Shown in pieces: positions 1 through 9,059 of a stretch of DNA of 64,000 bases. Each line of letters begins with the position of its first letter. Position 1 is the first letter of the stretch. A program made the translations under genes and the position numbers. The notes beneath the pieces are model-generated. The model searched no databases and was not told where the DNA came from. It saw nothing but the letters and a program-made list of their open reading frames with translations. The stretch lies in the NCBI RefSeq assembly GCF_900099965.1, contig NZ_FNDJ01000021.1, positions 62,001 to 126,000 on the forward strand. Reading direction: 5' to 3'. The stretch comes from Nonomuraea jiangxiensis. GTDB taxonomy: Bacteria; Actinomycetota; Actinomycetes; Streptosporangiales; Streptosporangiaceae.

Positions 1-833
1 ACCCCAAGGATGACCGTCTTGTCCTTGAGGTCGGACAGCACGCCCAGGTCCAGTCCGGACTGCGCGGTCTCGATCGACACCTGTTGCACCGGGCACCCGG
101 CCAGCTCCGGCAGGAACGAGTACGCCTCCGGCCGCTCGTGGATGATCGCGGCGTAGCCGAAGCAGATGTGCACCGCGGTGGTGCCGGTGACGCCGTCGAG
201 CGCGGCGTTGAGCGCGGCCAGCCCGTACGCGCGTGCCGCCTCGGGCCTGGCCTGCATGTACGGCTCGTCGATCTGCACGATGTCGGCCCCGGCGGCGAAC
301 AGGTCGCGGATCTCGGCGTTGACCGCCGCCGCGTAGTCCATCGCGGCCGCCTCGGCGTCCAGGTAATGCTCGTTCTGCGCCTGCTGGCTCATCGTGAACG
401 GCCCCGGCACCGTCATCTTGACCGCGTGGCCGGTGTGCTCGCGCAGGAACCGCAGGTCGCCGACCTCGATCGGGCGCGGGCGGCGGATCGGGCCGATGAT
501 GCGCGGGACCGGGTTCGGGTGGCCGCTGCGGTCGAGCGCCGTACCGGGATTGTCGAGGTCGAGGCCGTCCAGGGCGGTGGCGAAGTGATTGGAGTAGCTC
601 TCGCGCCGGATCTCGCCGTCGGTGATGATGTCCAGCCCGGCGCGTTCCTGCGCTCTGATCGCCAGCTCGGTGGCGTCGTCCTGGGCCTGGGCGAGCAGTT
701 CGGGCGGCACCCGCCACAGCTCCCTGGCCCGCACCCGCGGCGGGAACCGCCCGGCCAGCCGGGCGCGGTCGATCAGCCACTCGGGCTGGGCGTAGCTGCC
801 GACCAGCGACGTCGGCAGCAGCGGCAGGGACAT
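1..833 (-). CDS. MetE-like cobalamin-independent methionine synthase family protein (3' end cut by window edge)
   Basis: The gene reads leftwards off the window, so its C-terminus is missing. The translation begins MSLPLLPTSLVGSYAQPEWL, typical of the stand-alone MetE C-terminal-like barrel that transfers a methyl group to homocysteine or a related thiol. A His-x-Cys pair (VHICFGY) near residue 215 matches the zinc ligands of the family. The ATG at 833 has a GAAGGAG ribosome site. The short N-terminus shows it is the single-barrel form rather than full-length two-barrel MetE. Many such proteins are annotated as methionine synthase II without proof, and epoxyalkane:CoM transferase-like roles are possible. 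Confidence 0.75.
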   Translation of the reverse strand, partial: MSLPLLPTSLVGSYAQPEWLIDRARLAGRFPPRVRARELWRVPPELLAQAQDDATELAIRAQERAGLDIITDGEIRRESYSNHFATALDGLDLDNPGTALDRSGHPNPVPRIIGPIRRPRPIEVGDLRFLREHTGHAVKMTVPGPFTMSQQAQNEHYLDAEAAAMDYAAAVNAEIRDLFAAGADIVQIDEPYMQARPEAARAYGLAALNAALDGVTGTTAVHICFGYAAIIHERPEAYSFLPELAGCPVQQVSIETAQSGLDLGVLSDLKDKTVILG

Positions 834-890
834 CACGGACTTCTCCTTCACGTCGGTCCTCTCACTGTGCGTTCACCGGTTGCGCCGCGC

Positions 891-1541
891 TCACCACCGG
901 TCGAGGTGGAGCACCTCGTCGAGCGGTTGCCGGTGCGCGGGCTTGAAGGTCTCGCCGGTGTGGTAGGCGGTGGGGATGAGCACGCCCTGCCGTACCTCGC
1001 TCGGGATGCCGAGCAGCGTCGCGATCTCGCTCTCGTACGCCAGGTGCAGCGTGGTCCACGCGGTGCCGAGGCCCCTGGCCCGGGCGGCGAGCATGTAGCT
1101 CCAGGCGGCGGGCAGCAGCGAGCCCCACAGCCCGGCCTGGTTGCCCTCGGGCAGCCGGCCACCGGACACCGCGATGCAGCCGATCACCAGCACCGGCACC
1201 TCTCCCATGTGCTCGCCCAGGTAGACGGCGCTCTCGGAGACGCGCCGCTGCGTCGCCGCGCGTGCCGGCTCGTCCTGGAAGAGCGCTCCGGCCGAGCTCC
1301 CCGACTGCTGGTAGACCTGGAACGAGCGCCTGTAGTAGTCACCGATCGCCCGGCGCAGCTCGGGGTCGGTCACCACGATCCAGTGCCAGTCCTGCCGGTT
1401 GCCGCCGCTGGGCGCCTGGAGGGCGATCCGCAGGCACTCCCGCACGAGAGCCGGGTCCACGGGACGGGTGAGGTCGAGTCGCTTGCGGACGCTGCGGGTG
1501 GTGGTCAGCAACTCGTCGGGCGCCAGAGCTTTGATCGTCAT
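891..1541 (-). CDS. nitroreductase family protein
   Basis: This 216-residue protein has the FMN-dependent nitroreductase fold signature: an N-terminal RSVRKRLD segment that contacts FMN phosphate, then APSGGNRQDWHWIVV, and a C-terminal GIPSEVRQGVLIPTAYHTG segment. The family reduces nitroaromatics, quinones or enones with NAD(P)H, and the substrate here is unknown. No strong ribosome site precedes the ATG at 1541. It lies 57 bp upstream of the MetE-like gene on the same strand and may be co-transcribed with it. Confidence 0.85.
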   Translation of the reverse strand: MTIKALAPDELLTTTRSVRKRLDLTRPVDPALVRECLRIALQAPSGGNRQDWHWIVVTDPELRRAIGDYYRRSFQVYQQSGSSAGALFQDEPARAATQRRVSESAVYLGEHMGEVPVLVIGCIAVSGGRLPEGNQAGLWGSLLPAAWSYMLAARARGLGTAWTTLHLAYESEIATLLGIPSEVRQGVLIPTAYHTGETFKPAHRQPLDEVLHLDRW

Positions 1542-1597
1542 GCGCCCATCATGTCAATCTCACCGCGCGATCCGCAGCGCCCACCCGGCCTCGGCGC

Positions 1598-1627
1598 CCG
1601 CCCGGCCCGGGTCTCCGGGCCGGGCGG
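1598..1627 (-). terminator. GC-rich hairpin, probable terminator of the galactanase operon
   Basis: Two perfect 13-bp arms (CCGCCCGGCCCGG and its complement) surround a 4-nt loop, 38 bp after the GH53 stop codon. There is no U-tract, as is usual for actinomycete terminators. Its position between the GH53 gene and the nitroreductase gene suggests that it ends the GH42-GH53 transcript. Confidence 0.6.
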
Positions 1628-1664
1628 AGGGGCTCACGGCCGAGGCCGCCCGCCCGGAGCCGGC

Positions 1665-2774
1665 TCAGCCGCGACCGAGTACGGACAGCGCGGGCAGCGC
1701 CCGGTCACCAAAGTCGAACAGCGCCTGGTTCTCCCAGCCGTTGCCGGAGGCCGGGTCGGCCGGGTCCCAGCCGTTGCCGCGCACACCCGTCCAGGTGGCC
1801 TCCCAGGTGAACAGCCCGAGGCCACGCCCGTTCGGCACGGCGCGCACGATGTCGGCCACCCTGGCCAGCAGTGCCGACTGCCCCTGCGGGGTGGCCGGGT
1901 ATCCGGGGTACGGCTCCGCCGAGGTGATGATGTTCGGCCAGTTGTCGTCGTCGCCGGTGGTGAACGGATAGGCGGTCTCCACCACGACCACGGGCTTGCC
2001 GTACCGGGCGGCCACGTCGTTGAGGTTGGCCTGGAACGCCTCCAGGGTCCCGTGCCAGAACGGGTAGTACGACAGCCCGATCACGTCGTACCGGATGCCC
2101 TGGGCGGCGGCGTTGTCGAACCACCACCGGTAGAGGCCGTTGTCGCCGCCGTTCGCCAGGTGCAGCACGACCTTCGTGGCGCTCGACACCCGCTTGACCG
2201 CGTCGTACCCGGCGCCGAGCAGCGCGGCCGTGCCGGCCCAGGAGGAGTTGGAGCCGTCGGGCCAGAGCAGGCCGCCGTTGATCTCGTTGCCCACCTGCAC
2301 CATGTCGGCCGTGGTGCCCTGGCGGCGCAGGGCGTCGAGCACGTCGTACGTGTGGTCGTACACGGCCTGCCTGAGCTGGTCGAACGGCATCGCCTCCCAC
2401 GCGGCCGGCTTGAACTGCTTGCCCGGGTCGGCCCAGGTGTCGGAGTAGTGGAAGTCTACCAGCAGCCGCAGGCCGAGGGCCTTGGCCCGCCTGGCCACCG
2501 CGAGCACCTGGGTCTTGGTGTTGTAGCCGTCGGCCGGGTTCACCCAGACCTTGAGCCTGATGTAGTTGAGTCCGGCCTGGGACATGATGCGCAGCGCGTC
2601 GCCGGTCCGGCCGCGGCTGTCGCGGTAGAGGCCGCCCAGGGCCTCGGACTTGGCCAGGCTGGAGATGTCGGCGCCCCGGATCTGCAGGCGGCCGGGACCC
2701 GTCCCGGCCTGCGCCGGATGCGCGGCGACCAGGACGGCGGCGAGTAACAGGAGCGCGGTCAGGATCCGTTTCAT
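1665..2774 (-). CDS. secreted arabinogalactan endo-beta-1,4-galactanase (GH53)
   Basis: The protein has 369 residues with a Sec signal peptide (MKRIL, hydrophobic core, AHPAQAG cleavage region at about residue 24). The GH53 barrel starts RGADISS. VGNEINGG carries the acid/base Glu and VVVVETAYPF the nucleophile Glu. DFHYSDTWADPGKQ is also a family hallmark. The enzyme cuts beta-1,4-galactan side chains of pectic arabinogalactan outside the cell. It starts 9 bp after the GH42 gene and forms an operon with it. The length is normal for a catalytic domain alone, with no carbohydrate-binding module. Confidence 0.93.
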   Translation of the reverse strand: MKRILTALLLLAAVLVAAHPAQAGTGPGRLQIRGADISSLAKSEALGGLYRDSRGRTGDALRIMSQAGLNYIRLKVWVNPADGYNTKTQVLAVARRAKALGLRLLVDFHYSDTWADPGKQFKPAAWEAMPFDQLRQAVYDHTYDVLDALRRQGTTADMVQVGNEINGGLLWPDGSNSSWAGTAALLGAGYDAVKRVSSATKVVLHLANGGDNGLYRWWFDNAAAQGIRYDVIGLSYYPFWHGTLEAFQANLNDVAARYGKPVVVVETAYPFTTGDDDNWPNIITSAEPYPGYPATPQGQSALLARVADIVRAVPNGRGLGLFTWEATWTGVRGNGWDPADPASGNGWENQALFDFGDRALPALSVLGRG

Positions 2775-2783
2775 GGGGGCTCC

Positions 2784-4784
2784 CTAGGGTTGGGGGGTGT
2801 CCGCGACGACCGTGACCGCACCGGACGCGACGGTGACCGGCCCGTCGTGGCGTACGCCGTCGAGCACGCTCACGCCGGTCACCCCCTCGACCGTGACGGG
2901 CTCGTCGCCGTGGTTGATCAGGAAGACGTGGCCGCCCCTGCGCACCAGTTCGAGGGTGTCGGGGAGGCCGCGCGGGCGGGACACGCCGGCGTGGTCGAGC
3001 ACCTGCGCCAGCAGGTCCCGCAGGCCCGTCACGGGGGCCGTGGCCAGGTACCAGGCGGTGCCCGCGCCGAGGTCGTGGCGGGTGAGGGCGGGATGGCCGG
3101 CGTCGGGCCCCGAGGTGAACTCCCGTACGGCGAGCGCCCCCGCGGGCCTGACCCGCTCGGACCAGACGCGGGCCGTCCCCGCGTGGTCGCCGTCGCCGCC
3201 GGTCAGCGTGACGGTCTCGTGCTCGCGCAGCGGGTGGAACTCCTCGATCGACAGGCCCAGCAGCTCGCGCAGCGCCCCCGGGTGGGCGCCGGGGTGGATG
3301 GTGTCGTGCTCGTCCACGATGCCGGAGAAGTACGACACGAAGAGGTTGCCGCCTGATTCGACGTACCGGTGGAGGTTCTTGGCGGACGCCTCGGTCAGCA
3401 GGTACGAGCTGGGCGCCACCACCACCCGATAACCCGAAATATCAGCGGAAGGATGGACGAAGTCCACCGTGACGTGCTCCCGCCACAACGCCTCGTAGAA
3501 GGCGTCCATCCGCTCCCGGAAGGCCAGGTCCACCGACGGCCGCCAGTCCAGCTCCAGCGCCCAGTACGACTCCCAGTCCCACACGAGCGCGACCTCGGCC
3601 CTGACCCGGCTCCCCCGCACCCCCGCGAGCCTGCGCAGGTCGGCCCCGAGCCGGACCACCTCACGCCACTGCTCCGAGCCGGTCCCCGCGTGCGGCACCA
3701 GCCCCGAGTGGAACTTCTCCGCCCCGAACCGCGACGCCCTGAACTGGAAGAACAGCACGCTGTCGGAACCGCGGGCGACGTGCGCGAGGCTGTTGCGGCG
3801 CATCTCGCCCGGCCGCTTGGCGAGGTTGCGCGGCTGCCAGTTGACCGCGCCCGCCGAGTGCTCCATCAGCATCCACGGCGCGCCCCCGGCCACCGAGCGC
3901 GCGAGGTCGGCCGACATGGCCAGGTCGATGTGGTTGTCCGGCCGCTCGGCCCGCAGGTAGTGGTCGTTGGCGACCACGTCCACCTCGCGGCCCCACCGCC
4001 ACAGGTCGGTGGACTTGCAGTTGACGGTGCCGGCGAAGTTCGTGGTCACGGGGACGCCGGGGGTGAGCTCGCGCAGGATGTCACGCTGGAGCGCGTAGTG
4101 CGCCCGGTGCTCGCCGTCGCTGAAGCGGGCGTAGTCCAGGCGCTGGGCCGGGTTGACGACCGTGTGGTTGGCGCGGGGGGCGTCGATCTCGGACCAGTCG
4201 GTGTAGGTCTGCCCCCAGAAGGCGGCGCCCCAGGCGTCGTTCAGCGCGGGGACCTCGCGGTAGGTGCGCCGGAGCCACTCCCGCCAGGCGGCCACGCTGT
4301 GCTCGCAGTAGCACTCGCCGAGCGGCGCCCCGTACTCGTTGTGCACGTGCCACATGGCCACGGCGGGATGGTCCCGGTAGTGCCCGGCCAGCGCCCGCAC
4401 CAGCCGCGCGGTCGCCTCCCTGAAGGCGGGGGCGCTGGAGCAGGCGCTCTGCCTGCCGCCGAACCCGATCCTGGTGCCCTCCCTGGTCACCGGCAGCACG
4501 TCGGGATGGCGGGCGACGAACCAGGCGGGCGGGGCGGCCGTCGGCGTGGCCAGGGCGACCGCGACCCCCGCCGCGTGCAGCCGGTCGAGGATCTCGTCTA
4601 GCCAGCCGAACGTGAAGCGCCCCTCCGCCGGCTCCATCAGCGCCCACGAGAACACGCCCAGGCTGACCAGGTTCACCCCGGCCTCGCGCATCAGGGCCGC
4701 GTCCTCCTCCAGGACCTCGCGCGGCCACTGCTCTGGGTTGTAGTCCCCGCCAAAGGCGATACCGGCAGGACGCTCCGGATACAT
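2784..4784 (-). CDS. beta-galactosidase, glycoside hydrolase family 42
   Basis: This 666-residue GH42 enzyme has no signal peptide, so it is cytoplasmic. Motifs are FGGDYNPEQWP near the N-terminus, MWHVHNEYG with the acid/base Glu, and WMLMEHSAGAVNWQPRN with the nucleophile Glu, followed by the trimerisation and C-terminal beta domains. The ATG at 4784 follows an AGGGGG element. The longer open frame upstream would read through the operator and is rejected. It should hydrolyse beta-1,4-galacto-oligosaccharides that the divergent ABC system imports after the secreted GH53 enzyme makes them. Cys residues in GECYCEHS resemble the zinc site of some GH42 enzymes. Confidence 0.93.
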   Translation of the reverse strand: MYPERPAGIAFGGDYNPEQWPREVLEEDAALMREAGVNLVSLGVFSWALMEPAEGRFTFGWLDEILDRLHAAGVAVALATPTAAPPAWFVARHPDVLPVTREGTRIGFGGRQSACSSAPAFREATARLVRALAGHYRDHPAVAMWHVHNEYGAPLGECYCEHSVAAWREWLRRTYREVPALNDAWGAAFWGQTYTDWSEIDAPRANHTVVNPAQRLDYARFSDGEHRAHYALQRDILRELTPGVPVTTNFAGTVNCKSTDLWRWGREVDVVANDHYLRAERPDNHIDLAMSADLARSVAGGAPWMLMEHSAGAVNWQPRNLAKRPGEMRRNSLAHVARGSDSVLFFQFRASRFGAEKFHSGLVPHAGTGSEQWREVVRLGADLRRLAGVRGSRVRAEVALVWDWESYWALELDWRPSVDLAFRERMDAFYEALWREHVTVDFVHPSADISGYRVVVAPSSYLLTEASAKNLHRYVESGGNLFVSYFSGIVDEHDTIHPGAHPGALRELLGLSIEEFHPLREHETVTLTGGDGDHAGTARVWSERVRPAGALAVREFTSGPDAGHPALTRHDLGAGTAWYLATAPVTGLRDLLAQVLDHAGVSRPRGLPDTLELVRRGGHVFLINHGDEPVTVEGVTGVSVLDGVRHDGPVTVASGAVTVVADTPQP

Positions 4785-4803
4785 CCATCCCCCTCGAAGG
4801 CTT

Positions 4804-4819
4804 CTGTGAACGTGCACAG
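4804..4819 (-). promoter_or_regulatory. LacI-type operator, copy 1 (GH42-GH53 side)
   Basis: CTGTGAACGTGCACAG lies 20 bp upstream of the GH42 start. It is a quasi-palindrome of the TGTG-N6-CACA type. The exact reverse complement occurs at 4952-4967 in front of the divergent transporter gene. The LacI-family gene at the end of the transporter operon is the obvious candidate to bind it. Confidence 0.8.
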
Positions 4820-4951
4820 TAATGCTCATCACGCGACGAACGGAACGGCAAGCCCTAGATTTCCCGAAATATCGCAAGAAGCCAGGCGAGCGGCCGGGAC
4901 GTTAACGAGACCGTAACAACCCCTTGACGGCCATTTCCGACCTGAATCACT

Positions 4952-4967
4952 CTGTGCACGTTCACAG
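4952..4967 (+). promoter_or_regulatory. LacI-type operator, copy 2 (transporter side)
   Basis: CTGTGCACGTTCACAG is the exact reverse complement of copy 1, with the site centres 148 bp apart. It lies 17 bp before the start codon of the solute-binding lipoprotein. A TTGACG element at 4924-4929 could be the -35 box of the rightward promoter, placing the operator near the transcription start. No clear -10 box was found, so the promoter position is inference. Confidence 0.8.
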
Positions 4968-4984
4968 AACCTTTGGAGGTACGC

Positions 4985-6301
4985 ATGCGCGCCAACCGCC
5001 TGGGAGCCGCCCTGGCCGTCGTCCTCACGGTGACGCTCGCGAGCTGCGCGTCCGGCGAGCCCGCCGACGGCACCGGGGCGGCGCAGAGCCCCACGGCCGC
5101 CGGCTCGGGGCCGGTCAAGCTCACGTACTGGACCTGGGCCCCCAACATGGACAAGATCGTCGCGGTCTGGAACCAGGCCCATCCGGACATCCAGGTCACC
5201 GTCAGCAAGCAGGCGGGCGGGGACGACGCGGCGGCCAAGTTCCTCACCGCGGCCAAGGCGGGCAACCCTCCCGAGCTGGTGCAGGCCGAGTACCAGCACC
5301 TTCCCTCGTTCATCGCCGCCGACGCGGTGGCCGACCTCAAGGCCGAGACCGCCCCGGTCAAGGGCGAGTTCACCGAGGGCCTGTGGGGCCTGGTCACGCT
5401 CGGCACCAACGCCGTCTACGGCATCCCGCAGGACAGCGGGCCGATGATGCTCTTCTACCGCGAGGACCTGTTCGACAAGTACGGCATCGAGGTCCCCAAG
5501 ACCTGGCAGGAGTACGCCGAGGCAGCCCGTACGGTCCGGAAGAAGGACCCGAAGGTCTTCCTCGGCACGTTCTCCAGCAAGGACCCGGGAGCGTTCACAG
5601 GGCTGGCCCAGCAGGCCGGGGCGCAGTGGTGGTCGATCAGCGGCGAGTCGTGGAAGGTGAACGTGGCCGACGAGCCCACCAGGAAGGTCGCCGACTACTG
5701 GGGCGCGCTGGTCAAGGAGGGCGTCATCGACGACATGCCGTACTTCACCCCGGAGTGGAACAAGGCCCTCAACGACGGCACACTGCTGACCTGGCCGTCG
5801 GCGGTGTGGGCGCCGGGCGTGCTGTCGAGCAACGCGCCCAAGGCCAAGGGCAAGTGGGCCGTCGCGCCGCTCCCCCAGTGGAACGCGGGCGAGAGCCACA
5901 GCGGCTTCTGGGGCGGCTCGTCCACGGCCGTGTCGGCGAAGACGCCGCACAAGGCCGCCGCCGTCCAGTTCGCCACCTGGCTCAACACCGACCCGCAGGC
6001 CATCGGGCTGCTGGTCAAGGAGGCCGCCATCTACCCGGCCGCGACCAAGGCGCAGTCGTCGCTCGGCCAGGCGCCCGACTACTTCGCCAACCAGGCCGAC
6101 TTCTGGCAGCAGGCCGCCGCCGTGTCCGCCGGGGCGCGCGGCTTCACCTTCGGCCCGAACGTCGGCGTCACCTACAACGCCTTCAAGGACGGCTTCGACC
6201 AGGCCCTGCGGGACGGGACCCCCTTCTCCCAGGCCGTGCAGGGCATGCAGGACGCCACGGTCGCCGACATGCGCAAGTCCGGCTTCCAGCTCGCCTCATG
6301 A
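4985..6301 (+). CDS. galacto-oligosaccharide ABC transporter, solute-binding lipoprotein
   Basis: The 438-residue family 1 extracellular binding protein has a lipoprotein signal ending LASC (lipidated Cys at about residue 19), then a Gly/Ala/Ser-rich linker and the mature domain starting KLTYWTWAPN. The ATG at 4985 follows a GGAGG box. A TTG 12 bases upstream is a poorer choice. It should capture galactan fragments at the membrane for the two permeases that follow. The stop overlaps the next start (ATGA), so the genes are translationally coupled. Substrate assignment rests on the neighbouring GH42 and GH53 genes. Confidence 0.9.
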   Translation: MRANRLGAALAVVLTVTLASCASGEPADGTGAAQSPTAAGSGPVKLTYWTWAPNMDKIVAVWNQAHPDIQVTVSKQAGGDDAAAKFLTAAKAGNPPELVQAEYQHLPSFIAADAVADLKAETAPVKGEFTEGLWGLVTLGTNAVYGIPQDSGPMMLFYREDLFDKYGIEVPKTWQEYAEAARTVRKKDPKVFLGTFSSKDPGAFTGLAQQAGAQWWSISGESWKVNVADEPTRKVADYWGALVKEGVIDDMPYFTPEWNKALNDGTLLTWPSAVWAPGVLSSNAPKAKGKWAVAPLPQWNAGESHSGFWGGSSTAVSAKTPHKAAAVQFATWLNTDPQAIGLLVKEAAIYPAATKAQSSLGQAPDYFANQADFWQQAAAVSAGARGFTFGPNVGVTYNAFKDGFDQALRDGTPFSQAVQGMQDATVADMRKSGFQLAS

Positions 6302-7182
6302 ACCGCTCTCAGCGGGGAGCGTGGCCGTACCTGTTCCTGACGCCCGCGATCGTGCTGTTCACGCTCTTCCTCGCCGTGCCCATCGGCTACACCCTCTACC
6401 TGGCGACGCGCCGGACCCGGGTCTCCGGGCTGGGGCTCGGCAGGGGCGCGCGGCGGGAGGTGTTCGTCGGGTTCGACAACGTCGCCGCCGCCCTGGCCGA
6501 CGGCGACTTGTGGGCCGGGTGGCTGCGGGTGCTCGGCTACGGCACGCTGGTGCTGGTCGTGATGCTGGGCCTCGCGCTGCTGTTCGCTCTGCTGCTGGAC
6601 TCGACGCGGGTGCGGCTGGCCCGGTTCTCGCGGATCGCGATCTTCCTGCCGTACGCGGTGCCGGGGGTGGCGGCCACCCTGCTGTGGGGTTTCCTCTACC
6701 TGCCCTCGCTCAGCCCGATCCGGGACGTGCTGGACATCGACTTCCTGGGCGCGACCACCGTCACGTACTCCATGGCGAACGTGGCGGTGTGGGGCGGCAC
6801 CGGCTTCAACATGCTGGTGCTCTACACCACGCTGCGCGCCATCCCGCGCGACCTGTACGAGGCCGCCCGCCTCGACGGCGCCTCCGAGCTGCAGATCGCG
6901 GTACGCGTCAAGATCCCGCTGCTGACCCCGGCGATCATTCTCACCACGGTGTTCTCGATCATCGCGACGATCCAGGTGTTCACCGAGCCCACCACCCTGC
7001 GCCCGCTGACGAACACGATCAGCTCCACCTGGAGCCCGCTCATGAAGGTCTACCGCGACGCGTTCACCACGGGCGACCTGTACTCGGCCGCCGCCACCTC
7101 GATCGTCATCGCGGCGATCTCGCTCGTCCTGTCGTTCGGGTTCCTGCGCATCGTCCGCGACCGCGCTTTCGGGGAGGGCTGA
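6298..7182 (+). CDS. sugar ABC transporter permease, MalF type
   Basis: This 294-residue membrane protein has about six transmembrane segments, starting with PYLFLTPAIVLFTLFLAVPIG. It carries the EAA loop EAARLDGASELQIAVRVKIP, which docks the ATPase. It is the first of the two permeases of the galactan importer, and its stop codon overlaps the next start by one base. No ATPase gene is present in the operon, as is usual in actinomycetes, where a shared MsiK-like ATPase energises many sugar importers. Confidence 0.92.
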   Translation: MNRSQRGAWPYLFLTPAIVLFTLFLAVPIGYTLYLATRRTRVSGLGLGRGARREVFVGFDNVAAALADGDLWAGWLRVLGYGTLVLVVMLGLALLFALLLDSTRVRLARFSRIAIFLPYAVPGVAATLLWGFLYLPSLSPIRDVLDIDFLGATTVTYSMANVAVWGGTGFNMLVLYTTLRAIPRDLYEAARLDGASELQIAVRVKIPLLTPAIILTTVFSIIATIQVFTEPTTLRPLTNTISSTWSPLMKVYRDAFTTGDLYSAAATSIVIAAISLVLSFGFLRIVRDRAFGEG

Positions 7183-8033
7183 TGGCCGCGCACACCGTAC
7201 GCGTACGCCGGCCGTGGGGGGTGGTGCCGACCGGGCTGCTGCTGCTCGGCGCGCTCTACTGCCTGTTCCCGGTCTGCTGGGTGCTGATCGCGGCCACCAA
7301 GTCGCCCGGCGAGCTGTTCACCACCTCGACGCTCGCCTTCGGCACCGGCTTCTTCGACAACGTGGCCGAGCTGTTCGCCTACCGCGACGGCGTGTTCTGG
7401 TTGTGGGCGGGCAACACCCTGCTCTACGCGGGCGGCGGCGCGCTGCTGTCCACCGCGGTCTCGGCCGTCTCCGGGTACGCGCTGGCGAAATACCGCTTCC
7501 CCGGCCGGAACCTGATCTTCAACCTGCTGATCGGCGGCATCCTGGTGCCCTCCGTGGTGCTGGCGATCCCCCAGTACCTGCTGTTCTCCAAGATCGGCCT
7601 GGCCGACAGCCACTGGGCCGTACTGCTGCCGCAGATCCTGCACCCGTACGGCATCTATCTGGCCCGCGTCTACGCCACCGCGGCGATCCCCGACTCCATG
7701 CTGGAGGCGGGCCGGATCGACGGGGCGAGCGAGGGGCGGCTGATGACCCGGGTGGCGCTGCCGATGATGGTGCCGGGGATGGTGACGATCTTCCTGTTCC
7801 AGTTCGTGGCCATCTGGAACAACTTCCTGCTGCCGTTCATCATGCTCGGCGACGACGGCAAGTTCCCGCTCACGGTGGGGCTCTACACGCTGCTGGCCGC
7901 GGGGGCGAACCAGCCCGCGCTCTACAACCTCATCCTCACGGGCGCCTTCCTGTCGCTCATCCCCTTGATCGTGCTCTTCCTCACGATGCAGCGATACTGG
8001 AAGACCGACCTGTCCTCCGGAGCCGTGAAATGA
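7182..8033 (+). CDS. sugar ABC transporter permease, MalG type
   Basis: The 283-residue second permease has an N-terminal membrane segment (GLLLLGALYCLFPVCWVL), SAVSGYALAKYRFPGRN in the middle and the EAA loop EAGRIDGASEGRLMTRVALP. The C-terminus reaches the membrane-distal YWKTDLSSGAVK typical of MalG homologues. It is coupled to the upstream permease by a one-base overlap and to the LacI gene downstream by an ATGA overlap, so regulator and transporter are made from one transcript. Confidence 0.92.
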   Translation: MAAHTVRVRRPWGVVPTGLLLLGALYCLFPVCWVLIAATKSPGELFTTSTLAFGTGFFDNVAELFAYRDGVFWLWAGNTLLYAGGGALLSTAVSAVSGYALAKYRFPGRNLIFNLLIGGILVPSVVLAIPQYLLFSKIGLADSHWAVLLPQILHPYGIYLARVYATAAIPDSMLEAGRIDGASEGRLMTRVALPMMVPGMVTIFLFQFVAIWNNFLLPFIMLGDDGKFPLTVGLYTLLAAGANQPALYNLILTGAFLSLIPLIVLFLTMQRYWKTDLSSGAVK

Positions 8034-9025
8034 AGCGCCCAACGATCCACGACGTCGCCGCCGCCGCGGGCGTGTCCCGCGGCACGGTGTCCCGGCTGCT
8101 CAACGGGGACAAATACGTGAGCCCGGCGGCGCGGGCGGCGATCGAGCGGGCGATCTCGGAGACCGGCTACGTGGTCAACCGGGCCGCCCGCAGCCTGGTC
8201 ACGCAGCGCACGGGCACGGTTGCGATGGTGATGTCCGAGCCGCACGCCAAGTTCTTCGAGGACCCCAACTACAGCACGCTCACCCGGGTCGCCGTGCGCA
8301 TGCTCGCCGAGCGTGACATGTCGCTGGTGATGATGCTGGCGGGCGACGAGGGCGACCGCGAGCGCGTGGTGCGCTACGTGCGCGGCGGCCACGCCGACGG
8401 CGTGCTGCTGGTCTCCACCCACGCGGGCGACCCGCTGGTCGACGCCCTGGCCGCGGGCCCGCCCGCGGTCTCCTGCGGCGCCGTCATCGGCCGCGAGACG
8501 ATCATCCCGTACGCGGCCACCGACGAGCGCCTCGGCGCCCGGCAGATGGCCGAATACCTGGTCGGCCAGGGCCGCCGCCGGATCGCCATGATCACCGGGC
8601 CGATGGACACGCCGGGCGGAATCCAGCGGCTCGAAGGCTTCGCCGACGTGCTCGGCCGCAAGGCGTCCAGGAAGCTGATCGCGCACGGCGACTGGACGCA
8701 GGCCAGCGGCGAGCGGGGGATGGCGGAGCTGCTGGCGCGCGCACCGGACCTCGACGCCGTCTTCGTGGCCTCGGACCTGATGGCGGCCGGGGCGCTGGCA
8801 GCGTTGCGGGCGGCGGGCCGGCGGGTGCCGGACGACGTGGCGGTGGGCGGGTTCGACGACTCGTCGGTGGCCGTCTCGACGCATCCGCCGCTGACCACGA
8901 TCCGCCAGCCGCTGGCGGAGGTCGCCCAGGAGACCATCCGCCTGCTGCTGGCCCTCATCGACGGCGCCGGGCACGTCGATCCGGTGGTGCTGCCGACGGA
9001 GCTGGTCATCCGCGAATCCGCATAA
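8030..9025 (+). CDS. LacI-family transcriptional regulator of the galactan locus
   Basis: The 331-residue protein has an N-terminal LacI helix-turn-helix (TIHDVAAAAGVSRGTVSRLLNG) with hinge helix and a periplasmic-binding-protein-like sensor domain ending in GGFDDSSVAVSTHPPLTTIRQP. As the last gene of the transporter operon it should be self-regulated. It probably represses both divergent transcripts through the paired TGTG-N6-CACA operators, with a galacto-oligosaccharide or galactose as inducer. It resembles GanR-type regulators in role. Binding itself is inference. Confidence 0.88.
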   Translation: MKRPTIHDVAAAAGVSRGTVSRLLNGDKYVSPAARAAIERAISETGYVVNRAARSLVTQRTGTVAMVMSEPHAKFFEDPNYSTLTRVAVRMLAERDMSLVMMLAGDEGDRERVVRYVRGGHADGVLLVSTHAGDPLVDALAAGPPAVSCGAVIGRETIIPYAATDERLGARQMAEYLVGQGRRRIAMITGPMDTPGGIQRLEGFADVLGRKASRKLIAHGDWTQASGERGMAELLARAPDLDAVFVASDLMAAGALAALRAAGRRVPDDVAVGGFDDSSVAVSTHPPLTTIRQPLAEVAQETIRLLLALIDGAGHVDPVVLPTELVIRESA

Positions 9026-9059
9026 GGTCACCCAAGCCAGGCGCGCGACCCTTGAGCCC

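Noticed and set aside
84..2747. Very long plus-strand open frame (887 codons) opposite the methyltransferase, nitroreductase and GH53 genes
   Set aside because: It is Arg/Gly/Val-rich with no family motif and lies antisense to three genes with clear catalytic motifs. A typical high-GC shadow frame.
4785..4877. 31-residue N-terminal extension of the GH42 enzyme from an upstream ATG
   Set aside because: It would encode the operator sequence and lacks a ribosome site. The ATG at 4784 aligns with the usual GH42 N-terminus.
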